Part shown: positions 27,166 through 36,731 of the stretch, one piece after another
Numbering within the stretch: position 1 is the first letter of the stretch
How the letters are laid out: each line of letters starts with the position of its first letter
Origin: Akkermansiaceae bacterium UBA956
GTDB lineage: Bacteria > Verrucomicrobiota > Verrucomicrobiia > Verrucomicrobiales > Akkermansiaceae
Assembly (NCBI GenBank): GCA_002293145.1
Contig: DBCO01000014.1
Coordinates: forward strand, 3,401-67,400
Length of the DNA stretch: 64,000 bases
Reading direction: 5' to 3'
Position numbers and translations under genes: made by a program
The notes under the pieces: model-generated
The model's database searches: none
What the model saw: only the letters and a program-made list of their open reading frames with translations
What the model was told of the DNA's origin: nothing

Positions 27166-28557
27166 ATGTTCCAATCTCTCGCTGACTCTCTCGACAAGAC
27201 CTTCCGCAACCTCCGCGGTGTCGGAAAAATTTCCGAGTCCAACATCACCGATGCCCTTCGCGAAATCCGCCTCGCGCTGTTAGAAGCTGATGTCGAATTT
27301 TCGGTCGCCCGCGATTTCATCAATCGCATCAAAGACAAAGCCGTCGGTGTCGATGTTCTCAAGTCGATCAAACCCGGCGAGCAAATTGTCAAAATTTTCC
27401 ACGATGAACTCGCTGATCTGTTAGGCGGTGACAACGCCCCGCTCGATCTCAATCCCCCCGCGCGCATCCTGCTCTGCGGTCTCAACGGTGCCGGTAAAAC
27501 CACCACTGCTGCGAAACTTGCCTATCGATTGAAAAAAGAAGGCCGGCGCCCCGTGCTCGTTGCCATCGACCTCTATCGCCCCGCGGCCATCGAGCAATTG
27601 GCCACCCTCGCTCGTCAAGTCGAGGTCCCCTGCTACACGCCCGATGCCTCAGAAAAAGATCTCGTCAAGGTCGCCAAGGACGCACTGAAATGGGCCGAGA
27701 CCCAAGACCACAGCGTCATCATTTTCGATACCGCAGGACGTCAAGAACTCGATGACAACCTCATCACTGAGCTTAAAAAACTCCACACCTTCCTCGCCCC
27801 CAAGGAGACCCTGCTCGTCGCCGACTCCGCCGCGGGACAACAAGCCGTCTCCGTCGCCACGCACTTCAATGACGCCGTCGGCCTCACCGGCATCATTCTC
27901 ACCAAGCTCGATGGTGATGCCCGTGGTGGTGCCGCACTCTCGATGCGCGCCGTCACAGGCAAACCGATCAAATACATCGGCGAAGGCGAAAAAATCGACC
28001 AACTCGGCGAGTTTCATCCCGTCCGCATGGCCGACCGGATTCTCGGCATGGGCGACATCGTCGGCATGGTCGAACAAGTGGCCGACAAGATCAACGAGGC
28101 CGATGCCATGCGCAGCGCTCAACGCATGGCCGAGGGCAAATTCGATTTCACCGACTTCCTCGATCAAATGAAAATGATCCAGAACATGGGTCCGCTCGAA
28201 GGCCTGTTAGGCTTGCTCCCAGGCTTCAGCAAAATCAAAAAACAACTTCCCTCGAATGCCTTCGACGGCAAGAAAATGAAACGCACCGAGGCCATCGTGC
28301 TCAGCATGACCAAGGACGAACGCGTGCGCCCCGAGATCATCCGCGGCACCCGCCGGGCCCGCATTGCCAAAGGCTCCGGCACCACCCTGCAAGAAGTCAA
28401 CGCCCTGCTCAAACAGTTCGGTCAAATGCGCGAAATGATGCGCTCACCGCACAAAATGAAAAACATGATGAAAGCCATGTCCGGCGGCGCCGACAGCCTC
28501 GATCAACTCGGCGATATGAAACGCGGCTTCGGCAACATCGGCGGCAAAAGACGATAA
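27166..28557 (+). CDS. ffh: Signal recognition particle protein Ffh
   Basis: SRP54 homologue that binds signal sequences of nascent membrane proteins together with 4.5S RNA and FtsY. 463 residues: N domain at 1-95, G domain with GLNGAGKTTTAAKL near 105, DTAGRQELDD near 188 and TKLDGDARGGAALS near 246, and a Met-rich M domain from about 305 (MKMIQNMGPLEGLLG, KKMKRTEAIVLSMT, GSGTTLQEVNALLKQF). ATG at 27166. No terminator was found directly after it. Confidence 0.97.
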   Translation: MFQSLADSLDKTFRNLRGVGKISESNITDALREIRLALLEADVEFSVARDFINRIKDKAVGVDVLKSIKPGEQIVKIFHDELADLLGGDNAPLDLNPPARILLCGLNGAGKTTTAAKLAYRLKKEGRRPVLVAIDLYRPAAIEQLATLARQVEVPCYTPDASEKDLVKVAKDALKWAETQDHSVIIFDTAGRQELDDNLITELKKLHTFLAPKETLLVADSAAGQQAVSVATHFNDAVGLTGIILTKLDGDARGGAALSMRAVTGKPIKYIGEGEKIDQLGEFHPVRMADRILGMGDIVGMVEQVADKINEADAMRSAQRMAEGKFDFTDFLDQMKMIQNMGPLEGLLGLLPGFSKIKKQLPSNAFDGKKMKRTEAIVLSMTKDERVRPEIIRGTRRARIAKGSGTTLQEVNALLKQFGQMREMMRSPHKMKNMMKAMSGGADSLDQLGDMKRGFGNIGGKRR

Positions 28558-28802
28558 CTTTGGCGGCTAAGAGAAAAATGGCCGAAAATCTCCTTTTCCC
28601 GAAACTTCCGTGGTCCTGTGAACGTGACAAAAGAAGTGAAGTGAGCCATTGCTGCTTTGGACGGCAATGATTACAAACAAATACTCAAATTCAAGAACTA
28701 TTGAGCATACTTCCATTAGCTACTTCGTCTATGTTTCGCCAATCGACGAAAAAAGAGTATCCGATACGCTCGCATTTCTCAAAAGCTGTGATATGATGAA
28801 CC

Positions 28803-29402
28803 ATGTCTTTGAAATTCGCCTTGCAACTCTTCCCAAGCATTCTCTTGGTAATCCTAATAGTCTGCATTCTCATTCCCGCCTGCACGCCAAATCCTAACAC
28901 GGGACAGCGCGTCGCGGAATACAACAAGGTGCTCAAAGACACCGCTCCCATCACCGACAACCAAAAGGCTGCTCAGGGACTCAAGGCTTTCGGCACTTTT
29001 CTCACAAAAATTTCAGACAAGGAATATGTGAGACAAAACACTAGTGTCGTTTATGCGCCCGATGCTTATCTCAACGACACATTGGTCACGCACCACGGAG
29101 CAGAAGAAATTAAAGCCTATTTCCTCAAAACCGCTGATACCATGACATCCTATAAGGTCACCATCGATGACACCGCGAGTGCCGGCAACGAGCACTATGT
29201 GCGATGGACGATGATTTTCAGCGCGCCCAAACTCAACGGAGGCAAACCAGTAGAATCGGTCGGGATGAGCCACGTAAGATTTAATAAGGTTGGGCAAGTC
29301 ATCATGCACCAAGACTATTGGGATTCGGGCTTGAACATCTACGGCCAAATTCCTATCGTGGGCGGGCTCATTGAAACCATTAGACGCCGCCTAGAGAAAT
29401 AA
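28803..29402 (+). CDS. NTF2-like (SnoaL-type) lipoprotein
   Basis: A 199-residue exported protein with a hydrophobic signal segment and lipobox LIPAC (Cys27), followed by an NTF2-like fold of about 130 residues (GAEEIKAYFLKTADTM, HYVRWTMIFSA, GMSHVRFNKVGQVIMHQDYWD). NTF2-like proteins of this kind recur in clusters with an FAD oxidoreductase, DUF1365 and CFA synthase. It is the first gene of the eight-gene lipid cluster and 12 bp before the desaturase. The binding ligand is unknown. Confidence 0.8.
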   Translation: MSLKFALQLFPSILLVILIVCILIPACTPNPNTGQRVAEYNKVLKDTAPITDNQKAAQGLKAFGTFLTKISDKEYVRQNTSVVYAPDAYLNDTLVTHHGAEEIKAYFLKTADTMTSYKVTIDDTASAGNEHYVRWTMIFSAPKLNGGKPVESVGMSHVRFNKVGQVIMHQDYWDSGLNIYGQIPIVGGLIETIRRRLEK

Positions 29403-29414
29403 ACTATTTGATCC

Positions 29415-30380
29415 ATGACTTCACGCATCAAGGCATTCACGACACTCATCGGTCACTGGTGGGATTCCGATTACCGGGCCCCCGGCTCGCCAGACCCATC
29501 GACGCTTCCTGATAAATTGGATTGGCAACGCACCATTCCTTTCATATTCCTCCACCTCGGTTGCCTCGCGGTATTTTGGGTCGGTATCAGTCCAGTGCCG
29601 GTCATTGCAGCGGCAGCGCTTTATTTCATTCGCATGTTCGCGATCACAGGCTTTTATCACCGCTATTTCTCGCACCGCTCTTACAAAACATCTCGCACGT
29701 TTCAGTTCTTTCTCGCGATCCTAGGAAACACCTCCATGCAGCGCGGCTCATTGTGGTGGGCCGCCACCCACCGTCACCACCACAAGCACTCGGATGAAGA
29801 GGAAGATATCCACTCACCACGCGTCAGCGGCTTCCTTTGGTCACACATCGGCTGGCTAACCTCGAAACGAAATTTCCCGACCAACTACAAAGCCATCCCA
29901 GATCTGGTGAAATACCCAGAACTCGTGTGGCTGAACCGCTTCGACCAGGTGGTTCCTCTCGCCTTCGGCGTCATCATGCTCGCCATCGGTTGGGCGCTCG
30001 AAACTTTCGCTCCTTCACTGGGCACCACGATGTGGCAGTTTTTCGTGTGGACCTTTTTTATCTCTACCACGATCCTGCTCCATGGCACTTTGTTCATCAA
30101 CTCTCTCGCTCACGTTTGGGGAAAACGTCGTTTCGCAACGGAAGACGACTCGCGCAATAATTTTTTCCTCGCCCTGATAACTCTCGGTGAAGGCTGGCAC
30201 AACAACCACCATCGTTTTCCGCACTCAACCCGCCAGGGTTTTCTCGCTCATGAGATCGACCCAACCTACTATATCCTTCGTATTTTAGAAAAATTCCGTC
30301 TCGTCTGGGATCTGCGACCGGTGCCCGAAGCGGTGATGGAAGAGGCGCGCAACAATCCGCTCACGCGCCATGAGAGATAA
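29415..30380 (+). CDS. Fatty acid desaturase (acyl-CoA/phospholipid type)
   Basis: 321 residues with four transmembrane segments and the three histidine boxes of membrane di-iron desaturases: HRYFSH near 83, HRHHH near 120 and HNNHH near 260. These insert a cis double bond into a fatty-acyl chain. It may supply the unsaturated substrate for the two CFA-type methyltransferases downstream. Its 3' end overlaps the FAD oxidoreductase gene by 11 bp, which indicates translational coupling. Confidence 0.93.
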   Translation: MTSRIKAFTTLIGHWWDSDYRAPGSPDPSTLPDKLDWQRTIPFIFLHLGCLAVFWVGISPVPVIAAAALYFIRMFAITGFYHRYFSHRSYKTSRTFQFFLAILGNTSMQRGSLWWAATHRHHHKHSDEEEDIHSPRVSGFLWSHIGWLTSKRNFPTNYKAIPDLVKYPELVWLNRFDQVVPLAFGVIMLAIGWALETFAPSLGTTMWQFFVWTFFISTTILLHGTLFINSLAHVWGKRRFATEDDSRNNFFLALITLGEGWHNNHHRFPHSTRQGFLAHEIDPTYYILRILEKFRLVWDLRPVPEAVMEEARNNPLTRHER

Positions 30381-31629
30381 GCCAAAGCTCGCCATCATCG
30401 GCACTGGCATCGCCGGCCTTGCCTGCGCACATTTTCTTCAACGGGATTACGATCTAACGCTTTTCGAAAAGGACAATCGCATCGGCGGTCATTCGAACAC
30501 GGTGGAGGTTCCGGAAAACGGCAACATGCTACCGCTCGACACGGGCTTCATGGTTTACAACGAGGTCACCTACCCGCACCTCACCCGCCTTTTTGCAGAG
30601 CTGGATGTCGCGACGAAACCGACGGAAATGTCATTCAGCGTTCAGCACATCCCGGGGGGAATCGAGTTCAATGGTGGTTCAGTGAATCTACTTTTTTCTC
30701 AACGCAAAAACCTTCTGCGCCCGCGCTTCTGGAAAATGCTGCTGCAGATCAACCGCTTCAACAAGGAGACCATCGCCGAACTCGCGAATCCACAATACGG
30801 CGATGTCACTCTAGCAGAATACGTCGATGCGCGAGGATACGGTCGCGATTTTCTCGATTGGTATCTCTCCCCAATGGCTGCTGCCGTGTGGTCTTCTCCG
30901 CCCGAACGCATCGACTCTTTTCCCGCGAAAACTCTGATGCGATTCTGGCACAACCACGGTTTCCTCGGCCTCGATACCCAGCACCCTTGGCGCACTGTCT
31001 GCGGCGGCTCGCGCGAGTATGTGAAAAAAATCTCCGCGCCGTTCGCCGATCAAATCCGTCGCTACAATCCCGTGCGCAGTGTTGTCGATACCACAATCAC
31101 CTTGGCGGACGGCACATCAGAGACTTTTGCCAAGGTCGTCTTCGCCTCGCACGGCGATCAATCGCTCGCCCTGCTTTCCGAAGCGACTCAACTCGAAAAA
31201 GAAATCCTCGCACCTTTCGCTTACCAACCGAACAAAGCAGTGGTCCACACCGATTACCGCTTCATGCCACGCACCCGCCGCGCCTGGGCGTCATGGAATT
31301 ACCGCGTTGATCCCTCTGGGCAACACTCCACACACTACTGGATGAACCGCCTTCAGGGCGTTTCTGAAAATGTAAATTATTTCGTCTCGATCAACCCACC
31401 CGCAGGCATTCCAGAGAGTAAAATTATCCACCGCCTCGACTACGAGCACCCACTCTTCACCCAAGCCGCGATCAGCGCCCAATCGCGAATCACCGAACTC
31501 CACCAAGCTGCCAATATCACCCACCGCCACTTCTGCGGCGCATGGCAGCGCTATGGCTTTCATGAGGACGGCATCTGGTCCGCCCATCGCCTCTGTGCAG
31601 AAATTCTTAACCGCGATCCGTGGACATGA
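30370..31629 (+). CDS. NAD(P)/FAD-dependent oxidoreductase (amine-oxidase-like)
   Basis: 419 residues with a Rossmann dinucleotide-binding N terminus (IIGTGIAGLACAHFLQ) and the FAD-linked LFEKDNRIGGHSNTVE. Later motifs include DTGFMVYNEVTYPHL, SPMAAAVWSSPPERIDSFPA and FCGAWQRYGFHEDG near the C terminus. This family nearly always precedes DUF1365 and a CFA synthase, and in several bacteria the set is induced by light or singlet oxygen. It is likely to modify the acyl chain alongside those partners; the exact reaction is unknown. Confidence 0.9.
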   Translation: MRDKPKLAIIGTGIAGLACAHFLQRDYDLTLFEKDNRIGGHSNTVEVPENGNMLPLDTGFMVYNEVTYPHLTRLFAELDVATKPTEMSFSVQHIPGGIEFNGGSVNLLFSQRKNLLRPRFWKMLLQINRFNKETIAELANPQYGDVTLAEYVDARGYGRDFLDWYLSPMAAAVWSSPPERIDSFPAKTLMRFWHNHGFLGLDTQHPWRTVCGGSREYVKKISAPFADQIRRYNPVRSVVDTTITLADGTSETFAKVVFASHGDQSLALLSEATQLEKEILAPFAYQPNKAVVHTDYRFMPRTRRAWASWNYRVDPSGQHSTHYWMNRLQGVSENVNYFVSINPPAGIPESKIIHRLDYEHPLFTQAAISAQSRITELHQAANITHRHFCGAWQRYGFHEDGIWSAHRLCAEILNRDPWT

Positions 31630-32366
31630 ACGCACCTTGCCTTTACGAATGCAGCGTCAACCACACCCGTGTTTTTCCCAAAAAGCACGCGTTTCGCTAC
31701 CGCGTCTTCATGCTCGCGATCGATCTCGATCACTTTCCGAAAACGAGATTTCTCTCACGGAATCGCTTCAATCTATTCTCGATTGACGACCGCGACCACA
31801 TCCAAATTGACCCTGCGAAAAACACCCGCGAAAACCTCTGCACTTGGCTCGCAGAAAACGGAACACAAGTCCCCACCGACGCCCGTATCACACTGCTCAC
31901 GTTCCCAAGAGTCCTCGGTTACTCGTTCAATCCCGTTTCCTTTTACTACATTCATAGTAATTCTGGAGAGCTTATCACCGCAGTCGCAGAGGTCACCAAT
32001 ACCTTTCGCGAAATGAAACTCTATGCAGTGGCTCCAAACTCTAACAATAATCTGAGCAGAGTTATTGCGAAAAATTTCTACGTATCCCCTTTCTCTGATC
32101 CTAACGACACCTTCCACTTCCGCCTTGCTGTTCCTGAGAAAAACTGGATCGTCCATATCGACAATCTTACCGACGGCAACCCCACGCTACTTTCTGCCAT
32201 TCACGGAGAGCGCCGTGAACTGACCGCAGCCCGACTCGCTTGGTATGCGTTGAAATACCCTCTGCTCACGCTGCGCATCATTTTCGGAATTCATCTTCAC
32301 GCCCTTTTTCTATTCCTCAAAAAAATTCCCTACTTCCCGAAATCCACACCCGTGGCAGCAGATTGA
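31626..32366 (+). CDS. DUF1365 family protein
   Basis: 246 residues from ATG 31626, which overlaps the previous stop as ATGA; a GTG two codons earlier (31620) is possible. Conserved DUF1365 motifs: LYECSVNHTRVFPKKHAFRY, RVLGYSFNPVSFYYIH, AEVTNTFREMKLYA and KNFYVSPF. No catalytic mechanism is known for DUF1365, but it is consistently linked to the FAD oxidoreductase and CFA-type methyltransferase, as here, pointing to fatty-acyl modification. Confidence 0.92.
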   Translation: MNAPCLYECSVNHTRVFPKKHAFRYRVFMLAIDLDHFPKTRFLSRNRFNLFSIDDRDHIQIDPAKNTRENLCTWLAENGTQVPTDARITLLTFPRVLGYSFNPVSFYYIHSNSGELITAVAEVTNTFREMKLYAVAPNSNNNLSRVIAKNFYVSPFSDPNDTFHFRLAVPEKNWIVHIDNLTDGNPTLLSAIHGERRELTAARLAWYALKYPLLTLRIIFGIHLHALFLFLKKIPYFPKSTPVAAD

Positions 32367-32382
32367 ATCCATTACTTTTTCT

Positions 32383-33666
32383 ATGAACTCGATACCTTCT
32401 TCACACAGCGACATAGCAGTTCAAAAATCCGCGAGCGCAGCAATACCCGCCTCTCTTCCTGAGCGCATTGTGCTTTCCCTATTCGGAAAATTTAACCAAG
32501 GCGGAATCGCACTCGTGTATCCGGATGGGCGCAGCCTGCATTTCGGAGAAGAAGGCGCAGTGATGACCGCGCGCATCGTTCTAAATGACCCTACGGAATT
32601 TTTCAAACGCTGCACTTTCTATGGCAACATCGGCATGGGCGAGGCCTACACTGATGGCATTTGGGATACTCCTGACATCGCCGCAGTCATCTCTTGGTTC
32701 GCCACCAACATGCACGCTCTGCAAGGTGACGACTCAGATTCTTCAACGCTACCAGGTGTGAATTTGCTGAAAATCGTCAATTGGTTCCGTCATCTCAAAC
32801 GCTCCAATACCGTCGAGACATCGCGCCGCAATATCGCCGAGCACTATGATCTCGGCAATCAGTTCTACTCACTCTGGCTGGATGAAACGATGACCTATTC
32901 CTCTGCGAAATTCACGCCGCAGACGAAGACCCTCGCCGAGGCACAGTCGGAAAAATACGACGCACTGTGCCGCAAACTGCAACTCAAACCCAGCGACCAC
33001 GTGCTCGAGATCGGCTGCGGCTGGGGCGGATTTTCACACCACGCAGCAAAAAACTACGGCTGTAAGGTCACGGCTGTCACCATCTCCGAGGCACAGGCCG
33101 CCTATGCTCGCGAACGCGTCGAGAAAGCCGGCCTTAGCGACCTCGTCGAGATCCGTATTCAGGACTACCGCCACATCACGGGGAAATTTGATAAGATCGC
33201 CTCCATCGAAATGCTGGAAGCAGTCGGCCATAAATTCCACGAATCATTTTTCGAGAAATGCAACGAAGTCCTCGCCCCACACGGGCTACTAGGGATGCAG
33301 TTCATTACTGTGCCCGATGCCCGCTACAAGTCGCTCACCAAGGGTGTCGATTGGATCCAGAAAGTCATCTTTCCTGGCTCCTTGCTGCTCAGCGTCGGAC
33401 GCATCAACGAGGTGGTCAACAAAACCGGCAACCTTTTTCTTCACAACTTGGAAGACCTCGGTGCCGACTATGCAAAAACGCTTGCCGCATGGCATGAAAA
33501 CTTCAACGCCCACCTCGACGCAATCCGCCCGCTCGGTTTCGACGAATCATTTATCCGCACCTGGAACTACTATCTGAAATACTGCGAAGCAGGTTTCGTG
33601 ACCCGCAATATCTCTGTCGTGCAAGCGGTCTATACCCGACCTAACAACACCAGCATCCCACTCTAA
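32383..33666 (+). CDS. Cyclopropane-fatty-acyl-phospholipid synthase family methyltransferase
   Basis: 427 residues. The N-terminal 130 residues are a lipid-binding domain, and the SAM domain carries AEHYDLGNQFYSLWLDETMTYSSA, VLEIGCGWGGFS near 210 and KIASIEMLEAVGHKFHESFF. These enzymes move a methyl or methylene group from SAM onto a double bond of a membrane phospholipid acyl chain. Product could be cyclopropane, mid-chain methyl or a furan precursor. Full-length for the family, with tight spacing on both sides. Confidence 0.93.
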   Translation: MNSIPSSHSDIAVQKSASAAIPASLPERIVLSLFGKFNQGGIALVYPDGRSLHFGEEGAVMTARIVLNDPTEFFKRCTFYGNIGMGEAYTDGIWDTPDIAAVISWFATNMHALQGDDSDSSTLPGVNLLKIVNWFRHLKRSNTVETSRRNIAEHYDLGNQFYSLWLDETMTYSSAKFTPQTKTLAEAQSEKYDALCRKLQLKPSDHVLEIGCGWGGFSHHAAKNYGCKVTAVTISEAQAAYARERVEKAGLSDLVEIRIQDYRHITGKFDKIASIEMLEAVGHKFHESFFEKCNEVLAPHGLLGMQFITVPDARYKSLTKGVDWIQKVIFPGSLLLSVGRINEVVNKTGNLFLHNLEDLGADYAKTLAAWHENFNAHLDAIRPLGFDESFIRTWNYYLKYCEAGFVTRNISVVQAVYTRPNNTSIPL

Positions 33667-33672
33667 CAAATC

Positions 33673-34200
33673 GTGCCGTCGTTGCCCATCGTTGACCCAG
33701 CCGTCGGAAAAACACCCGACAAAACATGGAAGTCCCGCTTCCGGAGCTGGATCGTGAACCCGATTCTGGACCAATTGAAACGCGGCATCACGCCCGAAAA
33801 ACTCTCTTGGACAATCGCGCTGGGCATCACTCTAGGCATCTTTCCGATCATGGGATCCACCTCCCTTGTCTGTCTCTTTTTCGGCTGGCTGTTGAAACTG
33901 AATCAAGCGATCCTGCACACTTTTCGATCACTTAGCTATCCACTGCATCTCGCCCTCATACTGGTCTTCATCCGCCTTGGTCAGCAACTCAACGGCTCTC
34001 CGCTGATCAGTTTATCTGTCCCGGAGATGATGACGCGATTCAAGGACAGCCCATTGCAATTCGGTCGTGATTTCGGCATGGCCGCACTCCACGGTATCGA
34101 GGCCTGGGCCATCGCTGCGATCATTCTCATTCCCCTGATTCGAATGGTTTCCTTACCTCTACTGAAAAAGCTAATCCGCAAAAAGGAGGTGACTCCATGA
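33673..34200 (+). CDS. DUF2062 membrane protein
   Basis: 175 residues starting at GTG 33673, six bases after the previous stop. The family motif LSWTIALGITLGIFPIMGSTSLVCLFFGWLLKLNQ spans two of the hydrophobic segments, followed by FGRDFGMAALHGIEAWAIAAI. DUF2062 proteins are small membrane proteins of unknown function often near glycosyltransferase and lipid genes. ATGA overlap (34197-34200) couples it to the DUF1295 gene. Confidence 0.88.
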   Translation: MPSLPIVDPAVGKTPDKTWKSRFRSWIVNPILDQLKRGITPEKLSWTIALGITLGIFPIMGSTSLVCLFFGWLLKLNQAILHTFRSLSYPLHLALILVFIRLGQQLNGSPLISLSVPEMMTRFKDSPLQFGRDFGMAALHGIEAWAIAAIILIPLIRMVSLPLLKKLIRKKEVTP

Positions 34201-35009
34201 ACTCCTCACTTTTTCTACTCAGCGCGCTGTTAGGGGTATCGCTATTCTTCACAGCTGCATGGGCATGGTGTGTAAAAATCAGAAATTTTTCTCCCGTCGA
34301 TGCCTTCTGGGCATTCGGAATCGGCTTGACTGCCTCTTTCTTCCTGCTCTCCAGCCACTCCATCGTAGGAAAAAAAATCGCCGCCGCCGCCCTGATTATC
34401 GCATGGTCTTCGCGCCTCGGCTACCACCTAGCGAGACGCATCGCTAATCACCATCCCGAGGAAGACTCACGCTACATCAAACTACGTGAAGTCTGGAAAG
34501 GCCGTGAGAACCTTTCGTTTTTCTGGTTTTTCCAAGCACAGGCACTCTCGGTTTTTATACTAGCACTGCCCTTTTACCTCATCGCCGCCGACCCGAATCC
34601 CTCATTCAATGCGCTCTCGATGATCGGCTTCTTAGTAGGCGTCACTGGACTCATCGGGGAAACCATCGCTGATCGGCAAATGTCCGCTTTCAAAGCCAGC
34701 GACCCCGACCCGAAATCCGTCTGCCAGCGTGGCCTCTGGAAATACTCGCGCCACCCAAATTATTTTTTTGAATCCGTCATCTGGATCGGCATCTTTCTCT
34801 TCGCCACCGCTTCGCCATGGGGGTGGACGACCTTCTATGCCCCCGCCATCATCACCTTTCTCCTACTAAAAGTCACCGGCATCCCCCCGACCGAAGCCTC
34901 TGCCCTCAAAAGCAAAGGCGACGCCTACCGCGAATACCAACGAACCACCTCCCCCTTCATCCCTTTGCCTACAAAACCTTCCCTGCACTCTATTTCCACT
35001 GATCACTGA
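34197..35009 (+). CDS. DUF1295 / steroid 5-alpha-reductase-like membrane protein
   Basis: 270 residues with about seven membrane segments. The C-terminal motif GLWKYSRHPNYFFESVIWIGIFLFA, and GDAYREYQRTTSPFIP, are diagnostic of the DUF1295/ICMT-like superfamily, which includes NADPH-dependent double-bond reductases and methyltransferases. In this operon a role as an acyl or lipid reductase is plausible but unproven. It follows DUF2062 with overlap and precedes the second CFA-type gene by 56 bp; that gap has an imperfect hairpin (CCGCC / GGCGG). Confidence 0.9.
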   Translation: MNSSLFLLSALLGVSLFFTAAWAWCVKIRNFSPVDAFWAFGIGLTASFFLLSSHSIVGKKIAAAALIIAWSSRLGYHLARRIANHHPEEDSRYIKLREVWKGRENLSFFWFFQAQALSVFILALPFYLIAADPNPSFNALSMIGFLVGVTGLIGETIADRQMSAFKASDPDPKSVCQRGLWKYSRHPNYFFESVIWIGIFLFATASPWGWTTFYAPAIITFLLLKVTGIPPTEASALKSKGDAYREYQRTTSPFIPLPTKPSLHSISTDH

Positions 35010-35065
35010 CTTGTCCCGCCATAGCTCAAGAGAGCCGGCGGATCACTCCACACTCATCACTTAAA

Positions 35066-36106
35066 ATGACCACCAACGACCTCATCGCCTCAGGCAAGCT
35101 CCCCGACTTCGCGATCCGCCACGGCATCCGCCAGCGCCTCGCTGGCACCATAGCCACATTCGAAAAGCTCGACCCCGAAGACCGCCAGGCAAAGCTCATG
35201 GCCCACATCGCAGAGCTGAAAGCCATGCCCATTGCCATCGCCACCGAGGAAGCCAATGAACAGCACTACGAGCTGCCGACGGCTTTTTTCAAACGCTGCC
35301 TCGGTCCACACATGAAATACTCCTCTGGCTACTGGGACCCAGGCGTCACCGACATCGGCGAGTCCGAGGCACGCATGCTCGGCCTCACCTGCCAACGCGC
35401 CGAGTTAAACAATGGTCAAACGATCCTCGAACTCGGCTGCGGCTGGGGTTCTCTGACCCTGTGGATGGCAAAACATTACCCTGACTCGAAAATCACCGCG
35501 GTTTCTAACTCCCGCACCCAGCGCGAATACATCATGGCAGAAGCGGAAAAACGAAGGCTAACAAATGTCACTGTGATCACCGCAAACATGATCACCTTTG
35601 AGGGCGTCGGCACCTCTGTGTTCGACCGCTGTGTCTCCGTCGAAATGTTCGAGCACATGAAAAACTATCAAATTCTGTTAGAACGCATTTCGAGTTGGCT
35701 CAAGCCTGATGGCAAACTCTTTGTCCACATTTTCACCCATCGAGAAAACGCCTACCACTACATCGCTGTGAACGATGACGACTGGATGGCAAAATATTTT
35801 TTTACTGGTGGCCAAATGCCCTCCGACGATCTACTGCTTTACTTCCAAGATCACCTCCGCATCGAACATCACTGGCAAGTCAACGGTCAACACTACCAAA
35901 AAACCTCTGAGGCCTGGCTGCGCAACATGGACGCCCACAAACCTGAACTTTTCCCGCTGATCAGTGAAACATACGGCACGGAACATGCGATGAAATGGTG
36001 GTCGTATTGGCGCGTATTCTATATGGCCTGCGCCGAGCTCTGGGGCTACAACAAAGGCCACGAATGGATCGTCTCTCACTACCTGTTCCGCAACGCAAAA
36101 TCTTGA
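35066..36106 (+). CDS. Second CFA-synthase-like SAM methyltransferase
   Basis: 346 residues, shorter than the first paralogue because it lacks most of the N-terminal lipid domain. Contains EQHYELPTAFFKRCLGPHMKYSSGYW near 69, ILELGCGWGSLTLWMAKHYP near 119, SVEMFEHMKNY and FVHIFTHREN, as in the cyclopropane/mycolic-acid-type methyltransferases usually annotated as SAM-dependent methyltransferase next to DUF1295. Last gene of the cluster; no strong terminator follows, and RHS debris begins on the opposite strand about 55 bp on. Confidence 0.92.
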   Translation: MTTNDLIASGKLPDFAIRHGIRQRLAGTIATFEKLDPEDRQAKLMAHIAELKAMPIAIATEEANEQHYELPTAFFKRCLGPHMKYSSGYWDPGVTDIGESEARMLGLTCQRAELNNGQTILELGCGWGSLTLWMAKHYPDSKITAVSNSRTQREYIMAEAEKRRLTNVTVITANMITFEGVGTSVFDRCVSVEMFEHMKNYQILLERISSWLKPDGKLFVHIFTHRENAYHYIAVNDDDWMAKYFFTGGQMPSDDLLLYFQDHLRIEHHWQVNGQHYQKTSEAWLRNMDAHKPELFPLISETYGTEHAMKWWSYWRVFYMACAELWGYNKGHEWIVSHYLFRNAKS

Positions 36107-36161
36107 TTCGCCCATGCGCTACGAAAACTTGAATTGAATAGGGTCAGATCCGGTGATCGAA

Positions 36162-36653
36162 TCAAGCTGTTTTTTCATGCTTGGATTCAACTCGGAAGTG
36201 CAATTGATCGGAAAAGAGTTCTCTGTTAAGAAGTGTGCAACCACACCAGGTGTAGCGCTTAAGGTTGTTGGTGCTAGCGTTTGAGGAGGTCTCGATGATG
36301 CGATCAAGTGCATCGTAACGGTGGCTGGTGCTGACGCTATTGCGGGTGATGCTACGGTGGCGGTTTTGATGATTTTTCCCCAACACGGAAAAATCACCCC
36401 TCTCGGGGCTACACTCCGTGCAGTCTGCCCACCCTACAAGCCTTCGGGCGTGTTCTTTGTCGTAGATCAGGGTCGCGGCCATGCCTTCTACAAAAAGAAA
36501 TCGATTTTTTCTGGTCGCTCGTCTGCGTCCATTACCGTTTAGGTCGTAGGTGGGTGCAGTGCTGCCGATGATGGAGGTGTAGGTGTTCACGCTATTACTG
36601 GAATAGTTGGTTGGGGGTGAGACCTGTGTTAAGCACCGATGTGCGGTTGCCAT
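36162..36653 (-). pseudogene. RHS-repeat protein fragment
   Basis: Two pieces of RHS sequence are in one frame: NSVNTYTSI with TYDLNGN at the start, and HRYDALDRIIETSSN with NLKRYTWCG near the end. Between them is about 40 residues (KEHARRLVGWADCTECSPER) unlike RHS, coinciding with a hairpin-bearing insert at the DNA level. Neither a start nor the large RHS core is present. This is a remnant of an RHS/polymorphic-toxin gene. Confidence 0.6.
36371..36450. repeat. Hairpin-bearing insert inside RHS remnant, MITE-like
   Basis: Perfect 9-bp inverted repeat GATTTTTCC (36371-36379) / GGAAAAATC (36387-36395), followed by CCCCTCTCGGGG and a GC-rich segment up to about 36450. It interrupts the RHS-like reading. 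The size and structure suggest a miniature inserted repeat; no second copy was found in this window. Confidence 0.35.
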
Positions 36654-36698
36654 TGAGATCGTAGTAGTAGGCGTGGGTGGAGCGGTTCGTTGGCTAGA

Positions 36699-36731
36699 GA
36701 AAAATACTCATATCCAAGGACCCCATTTATT
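36699..36731. repeat. Junction repeat copy 1 (RHS locus)
   Basis: Contains AAAAATACTCATATCCAAGG followed by ACCCCATTT. The same string recurs at 37347-37379 with TGA inserted before CCCC. It marks breaks between RHS debris segments. Confidence 0.6.
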
